Below are positions 21,101-33,100 of a stretch of DNA of 64,000 bases, one piece after another; position 1 is the first letter of the stretch; each line of letters opens with the position of its first letter. The notes under the pieces were generated by a model. That model saw only the letters and a program-made list of their open reading frames with translations, was not told the DNA's origin and did not search any database. Location: contig NC_134364.1 in the NCBI RefSeq assembly GCF_048569485.1, forward strand, positions 134,868,636 through 134,932,635, read 5' to 3'. This DNA is from Anomaloglossus baeobatrachus. Lineage: Eukaryota; Chordata; Amphibia; Anura; Aromobatidae. The translations under genes were made by a program, and so were the position numbers.

Positions 21101-24100
21101 GGGTTGGATAGGAGGATGGAGATCGCAGCAGAGAGGAGGCGCCGGCCCGGAGAGAGGAGGCGCCGGCCCGGAGAGAGGAGGCGCCGGCCCGGAGAGCAGT
21201 AAAATCAGATTGGACCATGCCCCTAGGTGAGTATTATGGCACCTTCCCTCCGGCTGGTTTTCCGCTTTCTCCACCATCCTCCTCTTCCTTGATTGACCTC
21301 TCCGGCTTCATAGAGCCTGAGCACAGTAAAGATAGATGGATGCCCCCATCCTGTGCTGAGCGTCCTTAGGGTGAGTTCTGTAGGGAGGTGTTCGGAGAGG
21401 ACCACCCTGAGGACCTTTTCTTCTCTTTTCTTTCAGATTCATGTTGTTCCTCAGTTTAAGATCCTGGTCAGCCTGCTTGGTGAGTTGTGCAATCCTCGGA
21501 GGTCTCCGCTGGGGGCCGGATTGTAAAGGTTATGTTTGCTTTTTTCCCCTACACACAGATAACAATGTATGTGTCCATGACTTGCTCACCTTCCAACTTA
21601 TGACCACCATTTCAAAGGCAAAGGGAGCCTCTCTGCTGTCTTGTGATCTGCAGGTGAGTTGGCTTTACTTTAACCCTTCAACAGCTGATTTGCCTTATTT
21701 CCACAGTCATTAATGGACTAAATTCTCCATTGCTGCCGCGCTCTGGCCTCACATTGCCCCCCCCCCCTTCCATGCCCTGCTGGTCTCTTACAGCTGGGGT
21801 TCAGTTGGGCAAGCTGCGGGCCGTGGTGAGGACATCGGCCCCCTTACTGGTAATTGTGGGCTCTGCTGTGCCCCTTCTCTCACTCACAGATAGATGTCCT
21901 TGGTGTGTCCAGACCACAAAAACACAAGCACCCATTATAATACATTTTGTGTCCTATCAAGGCTTCAGTCTTTCTAACTGCCTTTTGCCTCCGCTCTTGC
22001 CTCCGCTCTTGCCTCTGCTCTTGCCTCCGCTCTTGCCTCATAGTTCAGCCCTTTTTGTTGAATTTTAAGACCCAGTACCAAGATACAGTGTGGGCTCTCT
22101 GCACGTGGGGGGCGGGCTCTCTGCGCGTGGGGGGCGGGCTCTCTGCGCGTGGGGGGCCATTTGTCTAAATGGACGTTCTCTAGGGGGTCATCACGATGAC
22201 AGTCCTCATCTTTATTTCAGCAGGCATGTGGTAATACACCTCCTACAGCTGTTACTTGTGGTAATACACCTCCTACAGCTGTTACTTGTGGTAATACACC
22301 TCCTACAGCTGTTACTTGTGGTAATACACCTCCTGCAGCTGTTACTTGTGGTAATACACCTCCTGCAGCTGTTACTTGTGGTGATACACCTCCTACAGCT
22401 GTTACTTGTGGTAATACACCTCCTGCAGCTGTTACTTGTGGTAATACACCTCCTACAGCTGTTACTTGTGGTAATACACCTCCTACAGCTGTTACTTGTG
22501 GTAATACACCTCCTACAGCTGTTACTTGTGGTAATACACCTCCTACAGCTGTTACTTGTGGTAATACACCTCCTACAGCTGTTACTTGTGCTAATACACC
22601 TCCTACAGCTGTTACTTGTGGTAATACACCACCTACAGCTGTTACTTGTGGTAATACACCTCCTACAGCTGTTACTTGTGGTAATACACCTCCTACAGCT
22701 GTTACTTGTGGTAATACACCTCCTACAGCTGTTACACAGCTGTTACTTGTGGTAATACACCTCCTGCAGCTGTTACTTGTGGTAATACACCTCTGTCACA
22801 AACCACCGGGGGGGGTCACTCAGAAATCCCCCGCGCTGGCTACCAGTACGTCACAATCGGGGGGTAACAAGTGGGGGTCACCCCTCCTTTATACCTCCCG
22901 ACCGACAGACAGAGCACGTGACGCGCTCTCTAGCGCCCCTCTTATAGTCAGGCCAATTATGGAATTGCCCGACCATAAGCAAGGAGGCCGCTATACTACT
23001 TATGCCGATTATTGAAGGGTCCCCGGTGAGAGTAAGGTATATATTCCCCCGACCTCCGCGGGCGGAATATATAAAATCTCCCCGAATCTCACTGGCCTCC
23101 CCACAATAATCCTTGGCACAATTCGCTGCCACCAACCGATTTACGGTAACTATTAGCCGAACACACAGACGTGGGATTCAAGATCGAGATAACAGAACAG
23201 CCCAAGATTAATTATATAATTTAATCAGCCTAAAGCACACTAGAAACTACAATATATACAATAGGGAATCTACAGAATATACATATGTCAGAGTACAGTT
23301 ACAGATAAAGCATGGTTTACAAACAGGTATACACAGTTCCAGCAGTTACCTTGTTGCGTCTGGCCACAGGGGGGCGCTGTACCCAGGTTTCTAGGATCCT
23401 TCCCACAGATGTTTCCTACACGTGCCCCCAGCGAAAAGAACACTGGAAAATGGCCGAAGTAGGGTTATCAACCTGGGCAAATCCAGGTCCCCTCCTACCT
23501 TCGTGACCTCAGAGGGAGCACTGCTCCACCCCTGGCTGGAGTTATGGACAAAATCCACAACATGGAATATGGCCATAACTTGGCCTGGGAGCGTCGTAGG
23601 CGGACGCCAATGCTCTCATTGTGACAGTTATGAATTTAGCTACAGAATGAGAGGTTTCATGACTTGTCTACTAGTTCCACATTGGCTGATATCACGCCTG
23701 GGGTATTTCCCAAGCTCCCGCTCCCATAAAAAAGGTGTGCCAGCATCGTCCGCATGCGAAAACACCATTTTTATGGTTGCCGTATTTATCGGAAATATGG
23801 CTTGCGAGATATGAACCATTTTTTACTGGAGTCGTTCTGTCTGGCTAGTTCCAGAGCCTTATAATGAGATACAACTCTTGTTACAGGGTGACGGCAGGGA
23901 GTCATCCTGTGTCCTTTGTTCCCACATCACCTAATTTCCATATCACAGGAGATGGCCATGGGATGGGTTGCTAAACAAGTTGTGTGAAGGAAAGGGGGGG
24001 TGACACCAGGAGAGGGCTTCTTGACATAACTTGAATATCATGATTTATCGTCATATCTCCGGATTTACCTCACACCTCCCCCCTTTTGAGGGCGCTAGGG

Positions 24101-27100
24101 GGCAGCACACTCCGGTGTTCCCCCGTGCGCCCGTCCGCGACCTCTCCTTGTCGGGACAGCCCGTCTGCGTTACCGTGGTCACGGCCCCTTTTGTGGCGAA
24201 TGGTGAAGTTGTATTGCTGGAGCGCAAGGCTCCATCGCAACAATCGCCCATTCGTCCCAGAGACGGTGTGCAACCAGCTGAGGGGATTGTGGTCCGTCTC
24301 CACGATGAAGTGGCGCCCGTATAGATAGGGTTGCAGACGCTGCAGGGCCCACACTATGGCCAGGCACTCCTTCTCCATTGTGGAATAGGCCACTTCCCTC
24401 GGTAACAGCTTCCTGCTCAGGTACAAGACTGGGTGCTCTTGGCTCGCAGAGTCCACCTGGCTGAGCACCGCACCGAGGCCGAAGTCACTGGCGTCGGTCT
24501 GTACTACAAACGGCCGCGTGAAGTCGGCTGCCTGTAGCACGGGCGGGCTGGACAGGGCGTCCTTTAGGGCCCGGAAGGCTGTCTCGCAGTCCATTGTCCA
24601 ATCGACTGCAGAGGGCAGCTTCTTCTTGGTGAGGTCCGTCAAGGGCTTTGCCAGGCTACTATAGCATGGAACAAACCTCCTATAGTACCCAGCGGTCCCC
24701 AAGAAGGACATCACCTGCTTCTTGGTCCTGGGGGTGGGCCAGGATGCGATGGCTTCCACTTTCTCAGGCTCGGGCTTCAGTGTTCTCCCACCTACCCGGT
24801 GACCGAGGTACTGGACCTCGCTCATGGCCAGCTGACACTTTCCCGGCTTGATGGTCAAACCTGCCCGGTGGATCCGCCTGAGCACCTGTGCTAGATGCTC
24901 TAGGTGGTCCTCCCAGGTGGGACTGAAGACGGCAATGTCATCCAGGTACGCGGCCGCGTACCCTTCAAGTCCCTTGAGCAGGGTGTTGACCATCCGCTGG
25001 AAAGTGGCAGGGGCATTCCTCATCCCGAATGGCATCACCGTGGACTCGTACAGTCCAAATGGGGCAATAAAGGCAGAGCGTTCCCTGGCCTTGCGAGTCA
25101 GGGGGATCTGCCAATATCCCCGGCTCAGATCCATGATGGTCAGGTACTGAGCCCCGGCCAACTGATCGAGCAGGTCATCGATGCGTGGCATTGGGTACGC
25201 ATCGGCGACCGTGACCGCATTGAGCCCCCTGTAGTCCACGCAGAACCGAGTGGTTCGGTCCTTCTTAGGGACGAGGACTACAGGCGAGGCCCAAGCGCTG
25301 TTGGATGCCTGGATCACCCCCAGCTTCAGCATCTCGTCAATCTCCTGGCGCATGTGTTGCTGCACCTCCAGGGAGACCCGATATGCTGAACGCCGGATCG
25401 GGGGATGATCCCCAGTGTCCACGTGATGGACAGCCAAGTCAGTCCTTCCGGGCTGGTTGGTAAACAACCCCCGGAAGGGGAGGAGGGTGGCCCACAGCTG
25501 GGACCGTTGGTCTTCCAAGAGCTGGTGGCCAACCTCCACATCCTCAATGGATCCGCCTGCCCTAACCTGGGCTAGCATATCCAAGAGGGTTTCCGCTTCT
25601 CCCTCCTCGGGCAGGTTGCACACGGGGAGCGCACATGCCTCCCGCTCATGATGTGCCTTCATCATGTTCACATGGAAGGGCTTCCGCCTTCCACGGGCAG
25701 GGTCCAGGGTGACCAGGTACGTTACAGGGTTGAGCTGCTGGTACACGAGGTATGGGCCTTCCCAGGCTGCCTGAAGCTTGTCCTGTGGTACGGGGACCAG
25801 TACCCACACCTTTTGACCCACTTGGTAGGTCCTCTCACAAGCGTTCTGGTCGTACCAACGCTTCTGATCGGCCTGGGCTTGAGCCATATTGTCGTGTACC
25901 AGTTGCGTCAAGGCCTGCATTTTGTCCCGGAAGCGCATGACATACTCGATAACCGACACTCCAGGGGTGGCCAAATCCCCTTCCCAAGCCTCTTTCACCA
26001 GAGCCAGGGGGCCCCGCACACGTCGCCCGTACAGGAGCTCAAACGGTGAGAATCCTGTTGAGGCCTGTGGAACCTCCCGGTAAGCAAATAACAGGTGTGG
26101 GAGATACCGCTCCCAGTCACGCCCATGGGAGTCGACCAACATCTTAAGCATCTGCTTTAAGGTGCCATTAAACCGCTCGCACAGGCCATTAGTCTGTGGA
26201 TGGTACGGGCTGGCCACCAGATGTCGCACCTGGACTTGCTTACAGAGGGCCTCCATCAGCTGGGACATGAATTGGGTCCCCCGGTCAGTGAGCATTTCCT
26301 GGGGAAAACCCACTCGGGAGAAAATCTCCAGCAATGCGGTGGCCACCTTGTCAGCCCGAATGGACGACAAGGCCACTGCTTCTGGGTACCGGGTGGCATA
26401 GTCCACTACCGTCAGTAGGAAGCGTTTCCCGGAGCTGCTGGGGATGGCCAGCGGGCCGACCAGATCCACAGCCACCCTCCTGAAAGGCTCATCGATGATT
26501 GGCAGAGATACTAGTGGGGCTTTGGGGCGTGGCCCCGCCTTCCCCACTCTCTGACAGGTTTCACACGAACGGCAGTAGGCAGCCACATCGGCCCCCATTT
26601 TTGGCCAGTAGAAATGCTGGTTTAACCTGGCCTTGGTCTTAGCGATCCCTAGGTGTCCGGCCATCGGAATCTCATGTGCGATCCGCAACAACTCCGTCCG
26701 GAACGGATAGGGTACCACCAACTGTCGGTCCCTGGGCCACGCCTCCGGTGAACCCTGCTGGACCGTGGCCCGGTACAGCCGTCCTTGGTCCCAGACCACT
26801 CGCTCCGGGTCCGAGTCCGAGGGAGGCTGTGCCGCCTGCTCCTTAAGAGCTTTCAGGCTGTCGTCAGCTTCTAACGCTGCCTGAAACCCCTGACTAGATG
26901 TGGCCAGAATCGACGAGACTGTCACATCTTCAGTCAGTACCCCGGGACCTGTGTCCTGGCCTCCACCTGACTCGGCTGCCACTTGGTCAGAAGGGGAAGA
27001 GCTATCGGACCTCCGGGAGGCCCCTTGGCTTCCAGCACTCCCACTGCGGGTGACAGCGGCCACAGCCGCTGCGACCGTGGGTCGTGCCTGCTCCTCCTCC

Positions 27101-30100
27101 GTTCCTGACCAAGTCGCCGGTTCAGGCAGACCTACCTGGCTTCCTGACACCCCGGTTGTGGGGGAACCATGCACCGAGATCTTACCTGGGAGCACTTCCG
27201 CTCCTGGACCGGCCCCAATCTCACCTGCCTGTTCCCCTCCTGCAGCAACAGAACCCCGCTGTGAAATCTCTGGGGACCCCACATTTGCTGTGGTAGCCCC
27301 CACCCCACACACTGGTCCTCCCCCTGCAGCACCCTGCTCTCTGCTTATCCCTGCAGAGGGCAACAGATCCCAGCTCACAGGCTGGTTACTTGTAGAGGCA
27401 TTGTCACACCTTTCTCTGACCCCCTCCCCTCCTGTCACAGCTGCAGCTGCGTGTGTGTCTATGGTGTCTGTGCAAGCAGAAATATCAGAGTTCACTCCCT
27501 CCTCCCTTACATCATTCATAGATAACACATTAACATTGTCAGGAGTCATGTCAGTACTGGCTGAAGGTTCAGCCCTTGGGGGGGGCCCAAACTGGGAGGT
27601 TATCTGCCCCAAATCTGTCCCAAGTAGCACGTTTGCAGGGATCCGATCAGTTACCCCCACCTCCCTCACCCCCCGCCCTGCGCCCCAGTCCACATAAATG
27701 TCAGCAACAGGCAGCGCCGGGTCAGTGCCTCCAATCCCGGAGACAGCGAGGGTTTTTCCAGGGATCAAGTCTTGGGGGGACACCATCTCAGGCCGCACCA
27801 GAGTCACCTCCGAGGCGCTGTCTCGCAGTCCTATGGTCACAGACCGGCCGACGGTGACAGGTTGGAAGCTGTCCAGGGACCTACCACCACCCCCACCCAC
27901 ACAATACACCTTGGGCGGCCCTTGGGACGGGGACGGAGCCGGGGCCTTGGGACGCTGAGGGCACATGGCCTTGAAGTGTCCAGGTAGGTTGCACTGGTGG
28001 CACCGTCTTGGTTCTGCCACGGGCCTGGAGAGGGGAGTTGAGGGGGACACCCCCTGCAGTCTAGGGGCAGGTGGGGCAGTCGCAGAGTTCATCTTACCCC
28101 CTCTCCAGGTGCTGCTGGTGGCTGCTCTCCTGGCTTCAGGAGCCCGATTGTTGGTGTAGTCATCGGCCAGGGCAGCTGTAGCCGTGGACCCCTTTGGCTT
28201 CTGGTCTCGGATGAACTGGCGGAGATCCTCAGGGCAGTTCCACAAGAGTTGCTCCGTGATGAACAAGTCCAGGATCTCCGGTCCGGTGGAAAGCTGCAGG
28301 CCTTGGGTCCAGTGGTCGGCAGCTCGGGCAAGTGCCCGCCTGTGGTCAGCCCAGGAGTCCTTTGGTCCCTTCTGTAGGCTCCGGAACTTCTTGCGGTAGG
28401 ACTCTGGGGTGAGGTTGTACTGTTGGATCAGGGCCCGCTTGATGGTGTCGTAGCCCTGATCTGCCTCAGCAGGCAAGTCCCCAAGGATATCCAGGGCCTT
28501 ACCCCTTAAACGGGGGGTCAGGTATTTGGCCCACTGGTCCTTGTCCAGATGGTGCTGCAAGCAAGTCCGTTCAAAAGCAGTCAAGAAAGAGTCCAAGTCT
28601 CCATCCTTCTCCAGCACTGGGAAGTCCTCAACACGGACCTTTGGAAGTTTGGTGTCTTGAAGGTCACGTGTGGCTGATGAGGGCTGGAGCTTGGCTAGAT
28701 GCAGCTGGTAGTCACGGTCTGCCTGTCGCTCCGCAGCCTCACGCTCTGCCTGGCGCTCTTCACGCGCTGCTTGCCGCTCCGCAGCCTCAGCATCACGCGC
28801 TGCCTGCCGCTCTGCCCTGCGCTCTGCCAGGAGTTCCTTGTAGCCCTTCTGGTCTCCAGCCTGGAGAAGGGCCATAGGCATTTGAAGAAGGCTATCCGAG
28901 CCTCCCAGGCTCGGTGGAATGGCACGTGGTGATCTGCGGCACGCTGCAGAGCTAGGCGATTCACTGTCCCTTTCAGAGCGGAGGGCTGGCATCTGGCTCG
29001 TTGAGGAACCTTGGGTGAGCTCCTCCTCATCTTGTCCAGCAGTGCCAGGTTGCGCAATGTCCTCGGCAGAACGGTTTTCTGGCGTCGAGCTCCTGGAGGA
29101 CTCGTGGGCAACCTCCTCATTGCTGTCCACAGCACCGTCCTCCCTCTCTTCGGCTCCTGCCTTAGCATTGGCCAGTTGCATAGCTCTGCTCCTGGTGCCA
29201 TCAGCCATTCTTGCAGACTTTTGGTCACTGACACAGAACTGACACCTGATGCCTCCACACACCTTACAGTATCTGCACTCTGACACTCTAGTGTTGAGCT
29301 AGTCTGAAGACCCCAGCAGCCACAGCTGCTGCAGGCAGTCTTTAGTGTCTGGGAGTATGGGTCTCACACTCACACACACTATTATCTCGATCCCACCGCT
29401 ATGCCACCAATATGTCACAAACCACCGGGGGGGTCACTCAGAAATCCCCCGCGCTGGCTACCAGTACGTCACAATCGGGGGGTAACAAGTGGGGGTCACC
29501 CCTCCTTTATACCTCCCGACCGACAGACAGAGCACGTGACGCGCTCTCTAGCGCCCCTCTTATAGTCAGGCCAATTATGGAATTGCCCGACCATAAGCAA
29601 GGAGGCCGCTATACTACTTATGCCGATTATTGAAGGGTCCCCGGTGAGAGTAAGGTATATATTCCCCCGACCTCCGCGGGCGGAATATATAAAATCTCCC
29701 CGAATCTCACTGGCCTCCCCACAATAATCCTTGGCACAATTCGCTGCCACCAACCGATTTACGGTAACTATTAGCCGAACACACAGACATGGGATTCAAG
29801 ATCGAGATAACAGAACAGCCCAAGATTAATTATATAATTTAATCAGCCTAAAGCACACTAGAAACTACAATATATACAATAGGGAATCTACAGAATATAC
29901 ATATGTCAGAGTACAGTTACAGATAAAGCATGGTTTACAAACAGGCATACACAGTTCCAGCAGTTACCTTGTTGCGTCTGGCCACAGGGGGGCGCTGTAC
30001 CCAGGTTTCTAGGATCCTTCCCACAGATGTTTCCTACACGTGCCCCCAGCGAAAAGAACACTGGAAAATGACCGAAGTAGGGTTATCAACCTGGGCAAAT

Positions 30101-33100
30101 CCAGGTCCCCTCCTACCTTCGTGACCTCAGAGGGAGCACTGCTCCACCCCTGGCTGGAGTTATGGACAAAATCCACAACATGGAATATGGCCATAACTTG
30201 GCCTGGGAGCGTCGTAGGCGGACGCCAATGCTCTCATTGTGACAGTTATGAATTTAGCTACAGAATGAGAGGTTTCATGACTTGTCTACTAGTTCCACAT
30301 TGGCTGATATCACGCCTGGGGTATTTCCCAAGCTCCCGCTCCCATAAAAAAGGTGTGCCAGCATCGTCCGCATGCGAAAACACCATTTTTATGGTTGCCG
30401 TATTTATCGGAAATATGGCTTGCGAGATATGAACCATTTTTTACTGGAGTCGTTCTGTCTGGCTAGTTCCAGAGCCTTATAATGAGATACAACTCTTGTT
30501 ACAGGGTGACGGCAGGGAGTCATCCTGTGTCCTTTGTTCCCACATCACCTAATTTCCATATCACAGGAGATGGCCATGGGATGGGTTGCTAAACAAGTTG
30601 TGTGAAGGAAAGGGGGGGTGACACCAGGAGAGGGCTTCTTGACATAACTTGAATATCATGATTTATCGTCATATCTCCGGATTTACCTCACAACCTCCTA
30701 CAGCTGTTACTTGTGGTAATACACCTCCTACAGCTGTTACTTGTGGTAATACACCTCCTGCAGCTGTTACTTGTGGTAATACACCTCCTGCAGCTGTTAC
30801 TTGTGGTAATACACCTCCTGCAGCTGTTACTTGTGGTAATACACCTCCTGCAGCTGTTACATGTGGTAATACACCTTCTGCAGCTGTTACTTGTGGTAAT
30901 ACACCTCCTACAGCTGTTACTTGTGGTAATACACCTCCTGCAGCTGTTACTTGTGGTAATACACCTCCTACAGCTGTTACTTGTGGTAATACACCTCCTG
31001 CAGCTGTTACTTGTGGTAATACACCTCCTGCAGCTGTTACTTGTGGTAATACACCTCCTGCAGCTGTTACTTGTGGTAATACACCTCCTGCAGCTGTTAC
31101 TTGTGGTAATACACCTCCTGCAGCTGGTACTTGTGGTAATACACCTCCTACAGCTGTTACTTGTGGTAATACACCTGCTACAGCTGTTACTTGTGGTAAT
31201 ACACCTCCTACAGCTGTTACTTGTGGTAATACACCTCCTACAGCTGTTACATGTGGTAATACACCTCCTACAGCTGTTACTTGTGGTAATACACCTCCTG
31301 CAGCTGTTACTTGTGGTAATACACCTCCTACAGCTGTTACTTGTGGTAATACACCTCCTGCAGCTGTTACTTGTGGTAATACACCTCCTGCAGCTGTTAC
31401 TTGTGGTAATACACCTCCTGCAGCTGTTACTTGTGGTAATACACCTCCTACAGCTGTTACTTGTGGTAATACACCTCCTGCAGCTGTTACTTGTGGTAAT
31501 ACACCTCCTACAGCTGTTACTTGTGGTAATACACCTCCTGCAGCTGTTACTTGTGGTAATACACCTCCTACAGCTGTTACTTGTGGTAATACACCTCCTG
31601 CAGCTGTTACTTGTGGTAATACACCTCCTACAGCTGTTACTTGTGGTAATAAACCTCCTACAGCTGTTACACAGCTGTTACTTGTGGTAATACACCTCCT
31701 GCAGCTGTTACTTGTGGTAATACACCTCCTACAGCTGTTACTTGTGGTAATACACCTCCTACAGCTGTTACTTGTGGTAATACACCTCCTACAGCTGTTA
31801 CTTGTGGTAATACACCTCCTGCAGCTGTTACTTGTGGTAATACACCTCCTGCAGCTGTTACTTGTGGTAATACACCTCCTACAGCTATTACTTGTGGTAA
31901 TACACCTCCTGCAGCTGTTACTTGTGGTAATACACCTCCTACAGCTGTTACTTGTGGTAATAAACCTCCTACAGCTGTTACACAGCTGTTACTTGTGGTA
32001 ATACACCTCCTGCAGCTGTTACTTGTGGTAATACACCTCCTACAGCTGTTACTTGTGGTAATACACCTCCTACAGCTGTTACTTGTGGTAAGACACCTCC
32101 TGCAGCTGTTACTTGTGGTAATACACCTCCTACAGCTGTTACTTGTGGTAATACACCTCCTACAGCTGTTACTTGTGGTAATACACCTCCTACAGCTGTT
32201 ACTTGTGGTAATACACCTCCTGCAGCTGTTTCTTGTGGTAATACACCTCCTACAGCTGTTACTTGTGGTAATACACCTCCTACAGCTGTTACTTGTGGTA
32301 ATACACCTCCTGCAGCTGTTACTTGTGGTAATTCACCTCCTGCAGCTGTTACTTGTGGTAATACACCTCCTACAGCTGTTACTTGTGGTAATACACCTCC
32401 TGCAGCTGTTACTTGTGGTAATACACCTCCTGCAGCTGTTACTTGTGGTAATACACCTCCTGCAGCTGTTACTTGTGGTAATACACCTCCTACAGCTGTT
32501 ACTTGTGGTAATACACCTCCTGCAGCTGTTACTTGTGGTAATACACCTCCTACAGCTGTTACTTGTGGTAATACACCTCCTGCAGCTGTTACTTGTGGTA
32601 ATACACCTCCTACAGCTGTTACTTGTGGTAATACACCTCCTGCAGCTGTTACTTGTGGTAATACACCTCCTACAGCTGTTACTTGTGGTAATAAACCTCC
32701 TACAGCTGTTACACAGCTGTTACTTGTGGTAATACACCTCCTGCAGCTGTTACTTGTGGTAATACACCTCCTACAGCTGTTACTTGTGGTAATACACCTC
32801 CTACAGCTGTTACTTGTGGTAATACACCTCCTGCAGCTGTTACTTGTGGTAATACACCTCCTGCAGCTGTTACTTGTGGTAATACACCTCCTACAGCTGT
32901 TACTTGTGGTAATACACCTCCTGCAGCTGTTACTTGTGGTAATACACCTCCTGCAGCTGTTACTTGTGGTAATACACCTCCTACAGCTATTACTTGTGGT
33001 AATACACCTCCTGCAGCTGTTACTTGTGGTAATACACCTCCTACAGCTGTTACTTGTGGTAATAAACCTCCTACAGCTGTTACACAGCTGTTACTTGTGG

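Larger units (their letters stand above)
22794..30692 (-). mobile_element. Gmr1-like Ty3/gypsy LTR retroelement, whole and young
   Basis: A 7.9-kb LTR element on the minus strand. Its LTRs (22794-24074 and 29413-30692) start TG and end CA, and it is flanked by ACCTC on both sides (22789-22793 and 30693-30697). The two LTRs, about 1.28 kb each, differ at about three bases plus one G-run length, roughly 0.25-0.3%. That implies insertion within perhaps the last one to two million years at usual vertebrate rates (inference). A purine tract (AAAAGGGGGGAGG on the minus strand) sits against the 3' LTR. The putative primer-binding region beside the 5' LTR begins TGGTGGCATAGCGG; I could not assign the tRNA. 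The element carries one long open frame and looks whole, with no break seen. It lies antisense to VPS39 in intron 5. Confidence 0.95.
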
